Positions 25,603 to 35,000 of a DNA stretch of 64,000 nt are shown here, piece by piece. A model generated the notes under the pieces. It was not told where the DNA came from. It was given only the letters and a program-made list of their open reading frames with translations, and did not search any database. Position 1 is the first letter of the stretch; every line of letters begins with the position of its first letter. The translations under genes and the position numbers were made by a program. This DNA is from Geitlerinema sp. PCC 7407 (lineage in GTDB: Bacteria > Cyanobacteriota > Cyanobacteriia > PCC-7407): the NCBI RefSeq assembly GCF_000317045.1, contig NC_019703.1, positions 2,592,501 through 2,656,500 on the forward strand, read 5' to 3'.

Positions 25603-27174
25603 ATGGCCCTAGAGAGCATTGCATCTGAGGCAGCCATCCAGACAAACCTAGAGCGCTTTCTGCTCGTCCTGTCTGTCTCCCTGAGTGTTGCCACCCTGCC
25701 CCAGATCTTCGGCTGGATGCGCCAGATTCCTTATACGCTGCTCCTCGTGATTGTGGGCGCGGGTCTGGCCTTTGTAGATGTGCGGCTGGTGAATTTATCC
25801 CCAGAATTGATTCTCTCCATCTTTTTGCCGCCGCTGCTCTTTGAAGCCGCCTGGAACCTCAAATGGTCTAACCTCAAACGGGATCTGGTTCCCATCGGGC
25901 TCTACGCCGTTTTTGGGGTTGTGATCTCGGTGCTGGGGATCGCCTTTGGGCTGCAGCAGTTTACGTCGTTGTCCCTGGAGATCGCGCTGCTGGTCGGTGC
26001 GAGTCTGTCCGCCACCGATCCCGTTTCGGTCATTGCCCTCTTTCGAGAATTAGGGGTAGGCGATCGCCCTAAAACCCTTCTGGAAGGCGAGAGCCTGTTT
26101 AACGATGGGGTAGCCGTTGTCGCCTTTGGGCTGCTGGTCGCGATTCCCCTGGGTCTCGGGCAGTTTGAGCTGCGGGCAACGGTGCTGGAATTTCTAGTGG
26201 TGGTGGGCGTTGGGATTGGCGTTGGCAGTCTGATTGGTTTTGGATTGTCCTATCTCACCCAGCGCTTTGACCTGCCCCTGGTGGAGCAGTCGCTGACCTT
26301 GGTGGCGGCCTACGGCACCTACCTGATCACTGAGGAACTGGGCGGTTCTGGGGTGATCGGCGTGGTGACGGTCGGGCTCGTCCTGGGGAATTTCGGCTCG
26401 CGCATCGGCATGAATCCCCGAACGCGGGTGATTGTCAGCGAATTTTGGGAATTTCTTGCCTTTTTCGTCAACTCCATTGTCTTTTTGCTGATTGGTGACC
26501 AAATTAACTTCGAGAGCCTGGCTAAGAATCTCGACTCCATCGCGGTGAGCGTGGTGGCGATGCTGGTGACGCGGGCGATCGCCATCTACGGCCTCGGCGC
26601 CCTCAGCAATGCCCTGGCCGGCTCTCGCATCAGTCTCCCCGAGCAGACGGCGCTTTGGTGGGGCGGGCTGCGGGGCTCGGTGTCCATTGCCCTGGCCCTC
26701 AGCGTACCGGCTGCTCTGTCGGGCCGCGAAGAAATCATTGCGACAGTCTTCGGCGTGGTGCTGTTTACCCTGCTGATCCAGGGATTGACCACCAAGCCTT
26801 TTCTCAAGGTCTTGGGCCTCCTGGGCAACCAGCCGCTGAAACAGGAGTATCTGGAGGCGATCGCCCGCCAAGTCGCCCTCAAGCGAGTCCTGGAGCGCCT
26901 CGAAGAAATTCACAAGCGACCGCTCGTAGAACCGGAGTTTTATCGCTATCAGGTGGCGCTGGTTCAGGGGCAGCTAACCGACATTGAGCAAGATCTCAAA
27001 AAGCTCACCCAGGAGCATCCCGAACTGCGCGATTTTGCCATCGAGCAGATCCAGGAAGAACTCCTGGCCGTTGAGGCAGAAACCTACGCCGAATTCGTCA
27101 AAGCAGGCCAGCTCAATAAAGAACTGGTGCCGTCTCTGCCCAGTGTGCTGGGCGAAACGTCCTCGGAGCATTAG
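25603..27174 (+). CDS. CPA1-family Na+(K+)/H+ antiporter
   Basis: A monovalent cation/proton exchanger of the NhaP/NhaG class with 11-12 predicted helices. Key segments are SLSATDPVSVIALFRELGV, with the ion-site Asp, ESLFNDGVAVVAFG, with Asn-Asp, and WWGGLRGSVSIALALSVP. A soluble C-terminal tail of about 110 residues follows and probably has a regulatory role. From the ATG at 25603 the protein is 523 aa. An excellent ribosome-binding sequence AAGGAGGT lies at 25519-25526 but is overlapped by in-frame GTGs rather than followed by one at normal spacing, so the true start is uncertain. Confidence 0.88.
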   Translation: MALESIASEAAIQTNLERFLLVLSVSLSVATLPQIFGWMRQIPYTLLLVIVGAGLAFVDVRLVNLSPELILSIFLPPLLFEAAWNLKWSNLKRDLVPIGLYAVFGVVISVLGIAFGLQQFTSLSLEIALLVGASLSATDPVSVIALFRELGVGDRPKTLLEGESLFNDGVAVVAFGLLVAIPLGLGQFELRATVLEFLVVVGVGIGVGSLIGFGLSYLTQRFDLPLVEQSLTLVAAYGTYLITEELGGSGVIGVVTVGLVLGNFGSRIGMNPRTRVIVSEFWEFLAFFVNSIVFLLIGDQINFESLAKNLDSIAVSVVAMLVTRAIAIYGLGALSNALAGSRISLPEQTALWWGGLRGSVSIALALSVPAALSGREEIIATVFGVVLFTLLIQGLTTKPFLKVLGLLGNQPLKQEYLEAIARQVALKRVLERLEEIHKRPLVEPEFYRYQVALVQGQLTDIEQDLKKLTQEHPELRDFAIEQIQEELLAVEAETYAEFVKAGQLNKELVPSLPSVLGETSSEH

Positions 27175-27200
27175 GCACTGCGGGGGCTTTTAGAGTTCAG

Positions 27201-28583
27201 CTAGGGTTCAGATGTCAGCGATCGCAGCGGGATCTGGAGGCTCTGGCCGAGGGTTTCGGCGAGCCAGCGCGCCTCATCGCCCGACAAATTTAGGCCAGTG
27301 GTCAGGGGGTGGCGCTGACGTGGGGTGCACAGGATCACGGTGGCGGGCACCTGGACCGGGACCCCTTCACGGGTTTCGACTCCCGGCGATCGCCACTCCA
27401 CCGCCTCGAGCTCCTGCCGCCGCCACCGCCGCCGAAAGCAGGCCCAGCCGCCCAGGCGGTATTCCCAGATCAGCTGGTCGGGGGTGACTTCGAGGTGCAG
27501 GTGCCCCAAGACGAGCAGCAGCAAGCCCAGGGTCATAGCGCCGCCCGCCAGGGCAAAGGGCAGGAAAAACCCCGCCAAAATCGCCTGGTGCAGGGGCGAC
27601 TGGGCGATCGCCGTCGGCACAATGGACGCCAGCAGAATGTCCCAGGCCAGCACAAAGGGCACCCCGACCCCCAGCCAGACCTTGGGAGGAGCGGGGCGGA
27701 GGGTGAGCGCGCGCGATCGCCCGGTTTCCCGGAGGCCCACTCGCCCACTGGGCAGGGCCAGCGCGTCCCCCAGAGTTTGCCCCGCGTCCAGGCGATCGAG
27801 GGCCGCCAGAGCCTCCCGAGCGCTCAAAAAGCGATCGCTGGCCTGGGGCGCTGTCATACGCTCCAGCCAGGTCCGCCAGCCAAGGGCCAGCGGGACTCCC
27901 TGCCCAAAGTCCAGCCGAAAGTCCACCTGAGGCAGATCCGCTGGATGCACCCCCGTCAGCACCTCGATCAGCGTCGCCCCCAGGGCGTAGAGATCCGAGG
28001 CTGGCACCGATCGCCCGCCAAACTGCTCCAGGGGCATGTAGCCGTAGCTGCCCACCACCGTGCGGGTCTGGCCGCCGCCGAGCACCTGCACCCCGCCAAA
28101 GTCCACCAAGAACACCCGGGCGATCGCGCCGGAGTCCCGCTGAATCAAGAGATTCGCAGGCTTGATATCGCGGTGAATGACCGGCGGCGATCGCCCGTGG
28201 AGATAGTCCAAAATTTCCAGGACCTGGCGCGCCAGCTGCATCACCTCTGACGGCGAAAAACGCTCCCCCGCCGCCAGGCAGGCCCGCAGCGACGCGCCGG
28301 TCACGTAGTCCTGGACCCAGGCAAAGCCGCGAAAATCAGCTCGCTGGACCTCGAAGTGATCCAGCAGTTTTGGAATCGCCGGATGCTCCAGGGCCGCCAG
28401 GGTTTGGGCCTCCCGCTCGCACCGCTGGAGGTCTTCCCAGCGCGTCCCCTGACCAAAGCGCAGCAGCTTGACCACCACCGCGCGATCCGCTGCGCGATCG
28501 CAGGCCAAAAAGGTCAAGCGGCCGGGAGCCTCACCTAGCAGGCGCTCAAGGTCGTAGCGATCGCCTAAACAGCTATGGAGCAT
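27201..28583 (-). CDS. Serine/threonine protein kinase with C-terminal membrane domain
   Basis: A 460-aa Hanks-type kinase. The N-terminal catalytic domain (about 8-270) has the invariant Lys39 in VVVKLL, HRDIKPANLL (137-146), DFG (161-163) and GSYGYMPLEQF as the activation-segment end. The glycine-rich loop is degenerate (LLGEAPGRLTFLA). After a linker come two hydrophobic helices near residues 305-360 and a soluble tail of about 90 residues of unknown function. Cyanobacterial kinases of this type regulate stress, motility or metabolism. It converges with the antiporter gene; no partner phosphatase is nearby. Confidence 0.88.
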   Translation of the reverse strand: MLHSCLGDRYDLERLLGEAPGRLTFLACDRAADRAVVVKLLRFGQGTRWEDLQRCEREAQTLAALEHPAIPKLLDHFEVQRADFRGFAWVQDYVTGASLRACLAAGERFSPSEVMQLARQVLEILDYLHGRSPPVIHRDIKPANLLIQRDSGAIARVFLVDFGGVQVLGGGQTRTVVGSYGYMPLEQFGGRSVPASDLYALGATLIEVLTGVHPADLPQVDFRLDFGQGVPLALGWRTWLERMTAPQASDRFLSAREALAALDRLDAGQTLGDALALPSGRVGLRETGRSRALTLRPAPPKVWLGVGVPFVLAWDILLASIVPTAIAQSPLHQAILAGFFLPFALAGGAMTLGLLLLVLGHLHLEVTPDQLIWEYRLGGWACFRRRWRRQELEAVEWRSPGVETREGVPVQVPATVILCTPRQRHPLTTGLNLSGDEARWLAETLGQSLQIPLRSLTSEP

Positions 28584-28915
28584 GGCCCCTCAAGAACAAA
28601 ATAGACGCCCACCAGCGGCCGCAGAGCCGACAAACCGGCATTTTTTTCAAGCCGGTTGGGCATTGCATTCGCCGGGGCAGAACGAAAAGAAAATGTGTGG
28701 AAATCGGCGCTTCCCGGCAGCCCAAGCGATAGACTCCCCACAAGGTTGCCCCCCTACACCATCCGACTCCTATGCGCGATCGCCCTGCTTTCTTCGCCAA
28801 ATTTTCGGGTTTGGCCCTGCTGACCCTGGTGAACGCCCTCATCTACACCCAGCAGCCAGCGAGCGATCGCCCGCTGGCTGCTCCGCGCCCCGATCGGGCG
28901 ATCGCCCATCGCCCT

Positions 28916-30166
28916 CTACTTCTCTTCGGGGAAGCGCTCCAGCGTTTTCAGGCCCTCGAGGACGCCGCTATAGAGCGTTGAAAAGCGCGCCTCCTCCGAC
29001 TGCTCGGGGTTGTTCCAGGTGGCGGCCACGCAGTAGCGCCGACCGTCCACCGCCTCCAGCCAGGTGGTCAGGTTGATCACCCCCGGCTCGGAGCCCCCTT
29101 TGAAGGCCACCCGCGCCCAGTCTTTGGGGTTGGCCAGGCCTGGGTTGACGCCCATCAGCGGCAGGTCCGCCACCTGACCCATCAGATCGCACAGATCCCG
29201 CGCCGAGAAGAACCACTCCACCTCCAGGGCGCGGGGCTGCTGCACCAGGCTAGCGACGTCGGGCAGGGGCAAGCGCGCCACGTCATTGGCCAGCAGGGCT
29301 CGGCGCTGGTCAGGCGTCCCCTGGAGATAGCGCCGCAGCAGGTTGGCGTTGGCGGGGTCCTTGAGAACGAAGGCTTCGCGGGTGGTCAAAAAGGGCGTGT
29401 TGCGGGGGGAGCGGGCTGCGAGGCTGTCGCGGCCCAGCCAGAGGATCAGCTGGTCGGTGGCCGTGTTGTCGCTCTGGGAGATCATCAGCGTGGCCAGGGT
29501 CTCCAGGGTGAGGCGCGAGCCGTCGGGCCAGGTTTGCAGAAATCCTGAGGGCAGGCTCTTGGCCTCGGGCGTGAGCGCAATCACGGTGTCCCAGTCAGCC
29601 TCTCCCTGGACAATGCGCGATCGCAGCTCAGCCAGGACCGCCAGCTTGAAGGCCGACCCCACCGCCAAGGGGCGATCGCTGTTGAGAGCGGCGATTTCGC
29701 GGGTGCCGTCCGTGACCGAGAAGCTCACCTCGCCAGAGAGCTCCTGGAACCGACCGATCGCCTCCGAAAGCTCCACAGCCTTGGCCTGGGGCGTCTGGAA
29801 GAACAGCCCCGCGATGCGGCCGTCGGTATTGAGCGCCAACCACGCCAGCACCGTCCCCCGCTCAAAGATGACCCGATAGTTGCGGCCTTCGGTCTGGATC
29901 GCTTGGTAGGCCCCCAAATCTTGCTGTAGACTCGCCAAAATCTGCTGCACCTGGCTCAGGGGCACCTGCTGCAAGAAATTGTCTGAAAACCAGGCGGATT
30001 CCAGGCTGGACGCGGTGAAAAGACGCGCTAGGGCAGATTCGGGGGAAAAGCGACCTTGCATAACGGCACTGGGAGTAGGGCGATCGCCGCTAGGCTGGGC
30101 CAGAGCGGGCAGGGGAGCGTAGCTGATCCACAACAGGACCACAAGGCTAACCAAAATCCAGGGCAT
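28916..30166 (-). CDS. Exported class A beta-lactamase-like serine hydrolase
   Basis: A 416-aa periplasmic protein with a signal peptide (MPWILVSLVVLLWISYAPLPALA). The C-terminal half is a penicillin-binding/beta-lactamase fold with the catalytic tetrad S171-A-F-K174, S232-D233-N234, and KGGSEPG near residue 360 in place of KTG. An N-terminal domain of about 120 residues (LFTASSLESAWFSDNFLQQVP) resembles the DUF3887/Cpl-type extension seen in many cyanobacterial members. The class A Glu166 region is not obvious, so it may be a carboxypeptidase-like or non-classical hydrolase rather than a resistance enzyme. Monocistronic. Confidence 0.83.
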   Translation of the reverse strand: MPWILVSLVVLLWISYAPLPALAQPSGDRPTPSAVMQGRFSPESALARLFTASSLESAWFSDNFLQQVPLSQVQQILASLQQDLGAYQAIQTEGRNYRVIFERGTVLAWLALNTDGRIAGLFFQTPQAKAVELSEAIGRFQELSGEVSFSVTDGTREIAALNSDRPLAVGSAFKLAVLAELRSRIVQGEADWDTVIALTPEAKSLPSGFLQTWPDGSRLTLETLATLMISQSDNTATDQLILWLGRDSLAARSPRNTPFLTTREAFVLKDPANANLLRRYLQGTPDQRRALLANDVARLPLPDVASLVQQPRALEVEWFFSARDLCDLMGQVADLPLMGVNPGLANPKDWARVAFKGGSEPGVINLTTWLEAVDGRRYCVAATWNNPEQSEEARFSTLYSGVLEGLKTLERFPEEK

Positions 30167-30321
30167 AGCGGTAGAGTGGCTGGGGCTGCACGCCCTATTT
30201 TAGCGCTCGGGCCGGAGCCAGGGGGCTCCGCTCTCCCCCAGAAACGCTAGGCTGAAAGCTGGACAAACCCGGGTTTCACCCCATGAAATCAGGGCAAGAA
30301 TTTATTCTTCGGAGGTTGAGG

Positions 30322-31110
30322 ATGCAAGACGGCACAGTGGACCCAGGCCGCGATCGCCTGCGTCAGGGGGCAAATCTCGTGGCGGTTTTGGTGTCCTTTG
30401 GGGCCAACACCTGGTCCAATGTGGCTCCCGTTGGGGGCATGACCGTGGGTGATATCGCGAATGCTTTTTTCACTCAGGTGTTGGTGCTGCCTGCCAACTA
30501 TGCCTTTGCCATCTGGGGCCTGATCTATGTGGGGCTCGGCGCCTTTGCGATCTATCAGTTTCGGTCAGACCAAGCGGCCAATCCCCGCCTGCGGCGCTTG
30601 GGCTATCTGTTGCCCCTCGCGGCGCTGTTCCAGAGCGTCTGGGTGTTTACGTTTGAGGCGCGGCAGTTCTGGATTAGCTGCGGCTTGATGATGGGAATTT
30701 TGGTCTGCTTGATGCTGATCTACCATCGCCTGCGATCGCCCCAAGAGCGCCCGTCGCGCGTCGAAAAGTGGCTGGTGGATCGTCCTTTTAGCCTGTATCT
30801 GGGCTGGATCAGCGTCGCAACGGTAGTGAACTGGGCCGTCACGTTCTATAGCGTGAGCTGGACCGGCACGCCCCTCACACCTGCCGTCTGGGCCGTGATC
30901 ATGATGGCGATCGCCGCCGGGATTGCGGGGTTTCTGACGGTGCGCTACGGCGATGTAACGTACAATCTGGTGACGATCTGGGCGCTTGTGGCCATTGCCC
31001 TGCGCCATGGCGATACGCCCGTTGTGCCGCTGACGGCTGGTGGTTTGGCCATTGTTTTGGGCATATTGGCAGCAGTTTCTCCACGATTGCGCCAATCTAC
31101 GCCGGCGTGA
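30322..31110 (+). CDS. TspO/MBR-related membrane protein
   Basis: A 262-aa protein with seven or more hydrophobic segments. The motif LPANYAFAIWGLIYVGLGAFAIYQF resembles the signature of tryptophan-rich sensory proteins (TspO/MBR superfamily), but the protein is longer than classical five-helix TspO (about 160 aa). It belongs to the larger bacterial/eukaryotic branch. TspO proteins bind tetrapyrroles or lipids; the ligand here is unknown. The ATG at 30322 is chosen because GGAGG precedes it by six bases; a further ATG at 30283 is less well placed. Confidence 0.78.
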   Translation: MQDGTVDPGRDRLRQGANLVAVLVSFGANTWSNVAPVGGMTVGDIANAFFTQVLVLPANYAFAIWGLIYVGLGAFAIYQFRSDQAANPRLRRLGYLLPLAALFQSVWVFTFEARQFWISCGLMMGILVCLMLIYHRLRSPQERPSRVEKWLVDRPFSLYLGWISVATVVNWAVTFYSVSWTGTPLTPAVWAVIMMAIAAGIAGFLTVRYGDVTYNLVTIWALVAIALRHGDTPVVPLTAGGLAIVLGILAAVSPRLRQSTPA

Positions 31111-31148
31111 TCGGCTCCAGTTTTCCTTCGACTCTCAAAGGGTGAGTG

Positions 31149-32090
31149 ATGCGTTACCGCTCGTTTTATCAGGCGGCTGATCTGTTCTGGCCTCGTCGGT
31201 GGAAAGCCCGCTGGCGCTGGCTTTGGGGGGCGATCGCCGCTGGCACCGTCCTGGTAACGGCCCTGCCCCTGAGCGCCGAGGACTGGATACCCGTCCGAGC
31301 CGGGATTCACCACGGCATCAGCGGCATGGCGGTCCTCGAGCACACGCCCGAAACCCTCTCCCTGCTGGTGGTCCACGACAACAAGGGGGATGCCAAGGAG
31401 CCGCGCCTAGCGGTGATCCGCCTGGGCGATCGCCCCCAGTACACGCCGCTCCCGTGGCCCGACACGGTCCAGCCCGTCGATCTAGAGGCCCTGACGCCGA
31501 TTCCGGGTCTGCCCACCCCTGGATTCATGGCCCTTTCGAGCCAGGGTGAGGTCTATCACCTCGAAGTCAGCGCCCAGCAGGACGTGCGCCTGCGGCGGGT
31601 TTTTCGGCTGCCCAGCGTGGCGCGGGGGGCCAACTTTGAGGGGCTGTCTCTCCAGGTGTTTGGCAATCGGCTGTGGATGTTTTGGGGCGATCGCGGCCAA
31701 GACGATCGCCTCGCCACGCTGCACTGGGGCGAGCTAGACCCCGCAACCTACACCCTCCAGCGCCAAAATTCCACCCAGATTCAGGTGCCCTGGCCCACCA
31801 ACGACGTGCGCCACCTCTCCGACCTGCGGGTGGACTCCGGCGGCGTGGTCTACCTATCAGCCGCCATGGACCAAGGCAACGATGGCCCCTTCGCCTCAGC
31901 GGTCTACATCATCGGCACTATGCAGCTGAGCGCCTACAATCTCCAGTTCAACTTGATCGATCAGCTCGTGCCCCTCTACCGGTCCGAGCACCACAAAATC
32001 GAAGCCCTAGAGCTGCTGCCCGGTCCTGAGGGCGGGATTCTCCTGGGCACCGACGACGAAAACTTTGGCGGCTGGCTGCGGCAACCTTGA
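31149..32090 (+). CDS. Exported beta-propeller-like protein, unknown function
   Basis: A 313-aa protein with an N-terminal membrane anchor or signal (WRWLWGAIAAGTVLVTALPLSAED). The body has repeating beta-strand-like blocks with Gly-Asp turns, for example LLVVHDNKGD, FEGLSLQVFGNRLWMFWGDRG and KIEALELLPGPEGGILLGTDDENFGGWL, which suggest a beta-propeller of the esterase-like phytase/YjiK-type class. No catalytic residues are identified. A ribosome binding site AAAGGGTGAG precedes the start, and a GTG lies immediately before the ATG. It follows the TspO-related gene by 38 bases, so the two are probably co-transcribed. Confidence 0.6.
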   Translation: MRYRSFYQAADLFWPRRWKARWRWLWGAIAAGTVLVTALPLSAEDWIPVRAGIHHGISGMAVLEHTPETLSLLVVHDNKGDAKEPRLAVIRLGDRPQYTPLPWPDTVQPVDLEALTPIPGLPTPGFMALSSQGEVYHLEVSAQQDVRLRRVFRLPSVARGANFEGLSLQVFGNRLWMFWGDRGQDDRLATLHWGELDPATYTLQRQNSTQIQVPWPTNDVRHLSDLRVDSGGVVYLSAAMDQGNDGPFASAVYIIGTMQLSAYNLQFNLIDQLVPLYRSEHHKIEALELLPGPEGGILLGTDDENFGGWLRQP

Positions 32091-32329
32091 GTTAACCGGC
32101 CCTTCAGCAGTCTCGAGGCGATCGGCTTTTCAGGAATTGGCCAGGCAGACAGTGCAGTTGATCCCTGGGTGGGGCTGATGCGTCAGCGAGACCGGATCTC
32201 GCGGGCGATCGCCCGAAAACAGCCTTGAGGGCCGCGAGCCCAGCCCAAGCCAGCGCCCCGTTTCTGCCGCGATCGCGGTCCGTCTCTCACTCACCTCGCT
32301 GGCACCTCTTCATCTTCGGTCAACACACC

Positions 32330-33256
32330 ATGCGCCTTTATCCTCGCCTCATTGCCCTGCTCTCCATAGGCCTCATCGGCTGCACTAGCCAGCCGAGCAC
32401 TCCGGAAAGCCCCCCCAATCCTCCCGCTCCGTCTGCCTCTCCTAGTGCTCAGGCAACTCCCTCTCCCAGCGCTTCGCCGGTGGTCGACTCAGAGACCCCG
32501 CCTCCCGCCCAAGAGGCAGTCGACCCGCAGCCGACCTCCGCGATCGCCCTGCGCACCGCCCCGATCGGCACCGACGACCAGGGCAACTATCGCCGCACCA
32601 GTCACCTCACCTGGGAAGTCGTCGATCCAGACCCCGCTGGCCTAAACTGCCGCTGGTCCGACGAAATGCCCGTCGAGTGGTACTCTCCCGATGCCCAGCT
32701 ACCGCCCATGACCGTAGGCAGCTGGCCCGTCGTCAAAACCTTTGCCCCAGGGACCATCCTCCGCGCCAATATTACCCCCGCCGGTTTCAGCGCCCTTTTT
32801 GACGAAAACAGGCAGCCCTGGCTCAAGGTCAGCCTAGGGGACAATGACGAAATCTGTCTGGTGCGAGCCAATCAGCGCTTTGTGCGGCCCGTACTTCCCC
32901 AAGCAAACCAGGCTGGCGACTTCGCGGGGCCTGTGTGGCAGGACAAGTGGAAAGTGGTCGATACCGACCCCGCTGGCCTAAACTGTCGCTGGTCCGAGAA
33001 GATGCCCCCAGATTGGCAGGCCACCGGGGCCCAGCTTCCCCGCCTCGAAGTCGATCAGTGGCCGGTTGTGGCGCGCTTTGAGACCGACGAAATCCTGTTC
33101 ACCCAGCCCGACGCCGCTAACTTGGTCACACTCCAAGATGTCCAGGGACGTCCTTGGCTGAAGGTCAAGCGATGGTCTGAGACCGAGACCCCGGGGAACG
33201 AAACCTGTCTGGTGCGGGCCAATCAGCGCTATATTCAGCCGCTGCTGGAGAGCTAG
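32330..33256 (+). CDS. Lipoprotein with tandem duplicated SH3-like domain
   Basis: A 308-aa protein with a lipobox (LIGC at about residues 15-18), so membrane-anchored and periplasm-facing or outer-membrane. A Pro/Ser-rich linker (20-75) leads to two copies of a domain of about 100 residues. Both copies contain DPAGLNCRW followed by a Trp/Pro-rich segment, WPVV and PWLKV, then CLVRANQR. The two Cys in each copy may pair. The DNA encoding DPAGLNCRWS is nearly identical in the two copies, so the duplication is recent or maintained by conversion. The family looks like SH3-type surface domains; ligand unknown. The ATG at 32330 is chosen for the signal peptide. Confidence 0.7.
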   Translation: MRLYPRLIALLSIGLIGCTSQPSTPESPPNPPAPSASPSAQATPSPSASPVVDSETPPPAQEAVDPQPTSAIALRTAPIGTDDQGNYRRTSHLTWEVVDPDPAGLNCRWSDEMPVEWYSPDAQLPPMTVGSWPVVKTFAPGTILRANITPAGFSALFDENRQPWLKVSLGDNDEICLVRANQRFVRPVLPQANQAGDFAGPVWQDKWKVVDTDPAGLNCRWSEKMPPDWQATGAQLPRLEVDQWPVVARFETDEILFTQPDAANLVTLQDVQGRPWLKVKRWSETETPGNETCLVRANQRYIQPLLES

Positions 33257-33340
33257 AAGCACCTCACCCATCACCCTGCCCAGGTCAGATCGCAGGCAGG
33301 CACGCCCGCGCTTTCCTGCCGCCCTCCCTTCCCAGACACA

Positions 33341-33392
33341 AAAAAACCTTGTCAGCAGCGCGACGGCCAAGGGTGGCCTACTGCCGACAAGG
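33341..33392 (-). terminator. Intrinsic terminator, minus strand
   Basis: Arms at 33347-33358 and 33381-33392 pair over 12 bases with one mismatch (CCTTGTCAGCAG / CTGCCGACAAGG), with an inner GGCC-AAGGGT-GGCC stem. On the minus strand it is followed by seven T residues. It would end the transcript of the membrane-protein gene that stops at 33475. Confidence 0.85.
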
Positions 33393-33474
33393 TGCGTCCT
33401 GTACCTTGGTAACGGTCCCATCTCCTTCAGTATTCGCGACAAATATGACAGGAAAGTGACAACTGTTTAAACTT

Positions 33475-34287
33475 TCATCGAAAAGATTTTTGGACCGCCG
33501 CAAGGGGCTGGCAAAGCTGCTGCTGGCGGCGATCGTAGCGTTGGAGCCTGACCGACGCAACCACTAATCCCAAGGCAGCATTGAGCTCCAAAACCTCTTC
33601 CAAGAAGACTAAAAATGACTGCTGAAGCTCAAAGATATCGGCCATTTGAGCGATCGCCACTAGAGCCGCCGCAGCGAAGAGAATTTGATAGAGAGGCTGC
33701 TGCCGGACTCGCTGCAAAAGTCTCATCAAGGGCGAATATCTGCCCCACAGTAGCTTGATGAAGCCTCCCAAAAAGAGACAGGCGATCGCCCCTTTGAGGC
33801 CCGCGACGATGCCAGCGTAGTGAGCAGGCGAGAGAGACTGCCGGAGCACCGCCAAGCCCTGGCTCATCCAGCTTTTGGTCAAAACAATCACATCGTGGAC
33901 GCCATCCACCCGGAATCCAGCCTCGGTTGTCGGGAGATGAAATCCAATCAGCCGATGCCCAAAACTGATCTCATCGAGACAGACGATGAGGGCGATCGCC
34001 GCCAAAGCGAGAGCAATCCTTCGGCTCACGGCTTGGTGAAGCTGGAAATATCTTCCCAAGGCGATCGCAAAGGCCGTAAAAGCGGCGATCGCCGTGAGAT
34101 TTTCGACCAGATGATCTTCGGAAACCAGCATCTTTCCCACGCTGGGAAATGCCAAATCCACGATCGCCAAACTCAGAGTAATGGCAGCCACTAGCACCAA
34201 ATAAAAGGCTAGGTCTAAACCTAAAAAGCTTGAATCTTCATTGCTATTTTCAACAGAATTCTTGTTTTTTCGAGTAATTAGTTTCAT
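33475..34287 (-). CDS. Multi-pass membrane protein, unknown function
   Basis: A 270-aa protein with about seven predicted helices and a charged N-terminus. One loop carries LIVCLDEISFGHRLIGF, an acidic/His motif that recurs in a poorly described group of bacterial membrane proteins where E...LTA (here VENLTAIAAF) and LDE.S.G occur in successive helices. This might be a metal or substrate site, but no function is known to me. The C-terminus ends in a Gln/Arg-rich tail. The codon use and HIP1 content match the neighbours. A strong terminator follows. Confidence 0.6.
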   Translation of the reverse strand: MKLITRKNKNSVENSNEDSSFLGLDLAFYLVLVAAITLSLAIVDLAFPSVGKMLVSEDHLVENLTAIAAFTAFAIALGRYFQLHQAVSRRIALALAAIALIVCLDEISFGHRLIGFHLPTTEAGFRVDGVHDVIVLTKSWMSQGLAVLRQSLSPAHYAGIVAGLKGAIACLFLGGFIKLLWGRYSPLMRLLQRVRQQPLYQILFAAAALVAIAQMADIFELQQSFLVFLEEVLELNAALGLVVASVRLQRYDRRQQQLCQPLAAVQKSFR

Positions 34288-34997
34288 CTCAAAATCTCTC
34301 TATTATTTCTTTGCCTGAAGGCAGCAAATGGTGCAGAGAAATGCTCAGGCAAAGCAAAGATTTTTCTAAAAATGAATGTCAAAAAATCAAAAATTAGGTC
34401 GAGAAAGATTCACATTTGATCAACGGAAAATCAGCCGAGACTCCCTAAATTCTGGCAATGGCTTGAGCAAAAACAACCCATGGGGAATTGCGGGATTTAC
34501 GGAGTCATATTTTTAACAGGACGCCACTGAAGGCAAAATATAGCCTTTAGTTAACCAAAATTTAACCTGAAGCCGATTAAGGCTTACGTGTGAGTACGGT
34601 ACTTCATCAAAACTTTTTATATTCTTCATCTTAGGATTATTTTTGTCGGCATATTAGTTGACGTAACAACTGGGCAAAAGGCGATCGCCCAAAGACATTT
34701 GGCGCTCTATGGTCGTTGATTGATGACTGTGAAGAAACCTGCGACCCAAAATACGGTTTTGCGGACTACAATTTCTTTCAAGACAGTTAGTAAAGCCTCT
34801 TTGATCGCAATGATCTTTCCACCCTGGTAACTTTCTAGAACTCAGCACCTCTTGCCCGTACCCGCTTCAACGGTACGGGTCAGGTGGAAGTTTTGCTCAT
34901 GGATTCCCCCACCCAGGCCAGCGCAGTCAAGAATTTGCGCAGGGCCGCAAATTTGATCACCCGGTTTGGTTATCAAATTTAGAGATGGGAGAATTTC
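34288..34997. other. AT-rich intergenic region with one hairpin
   Basis: About 700 bases between divergent genes. At 34855-34879 CCCGTACC and GGTACGGG form an 8-bp stem with a 9-base loop and no T-tract. It lies about 120 bases upstream of the MFS carrier and may be a leader structure. A possible 64-codon minus-strand frame (34654-34848) shows no family or start signal. Confidence 0.35.
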
Positions 34998-35000
34998 GTG

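Noticed and set aside
28772-28981. Possible 69-aa plus-strand protein with a hydrophobic N-terminus.
   Set aside because: It overlaps the end of the well-supported serine hydrolase gene and its second half mirrors that gene; no family.
33261-33474. Small RNA gene ending at the strong minus-strand hairpin at 33341-33392.
   Set aside because: The hairpin is well explained as the terminator of the membrane-protein gene stopping at 33475; nothing points to a separate promoter.
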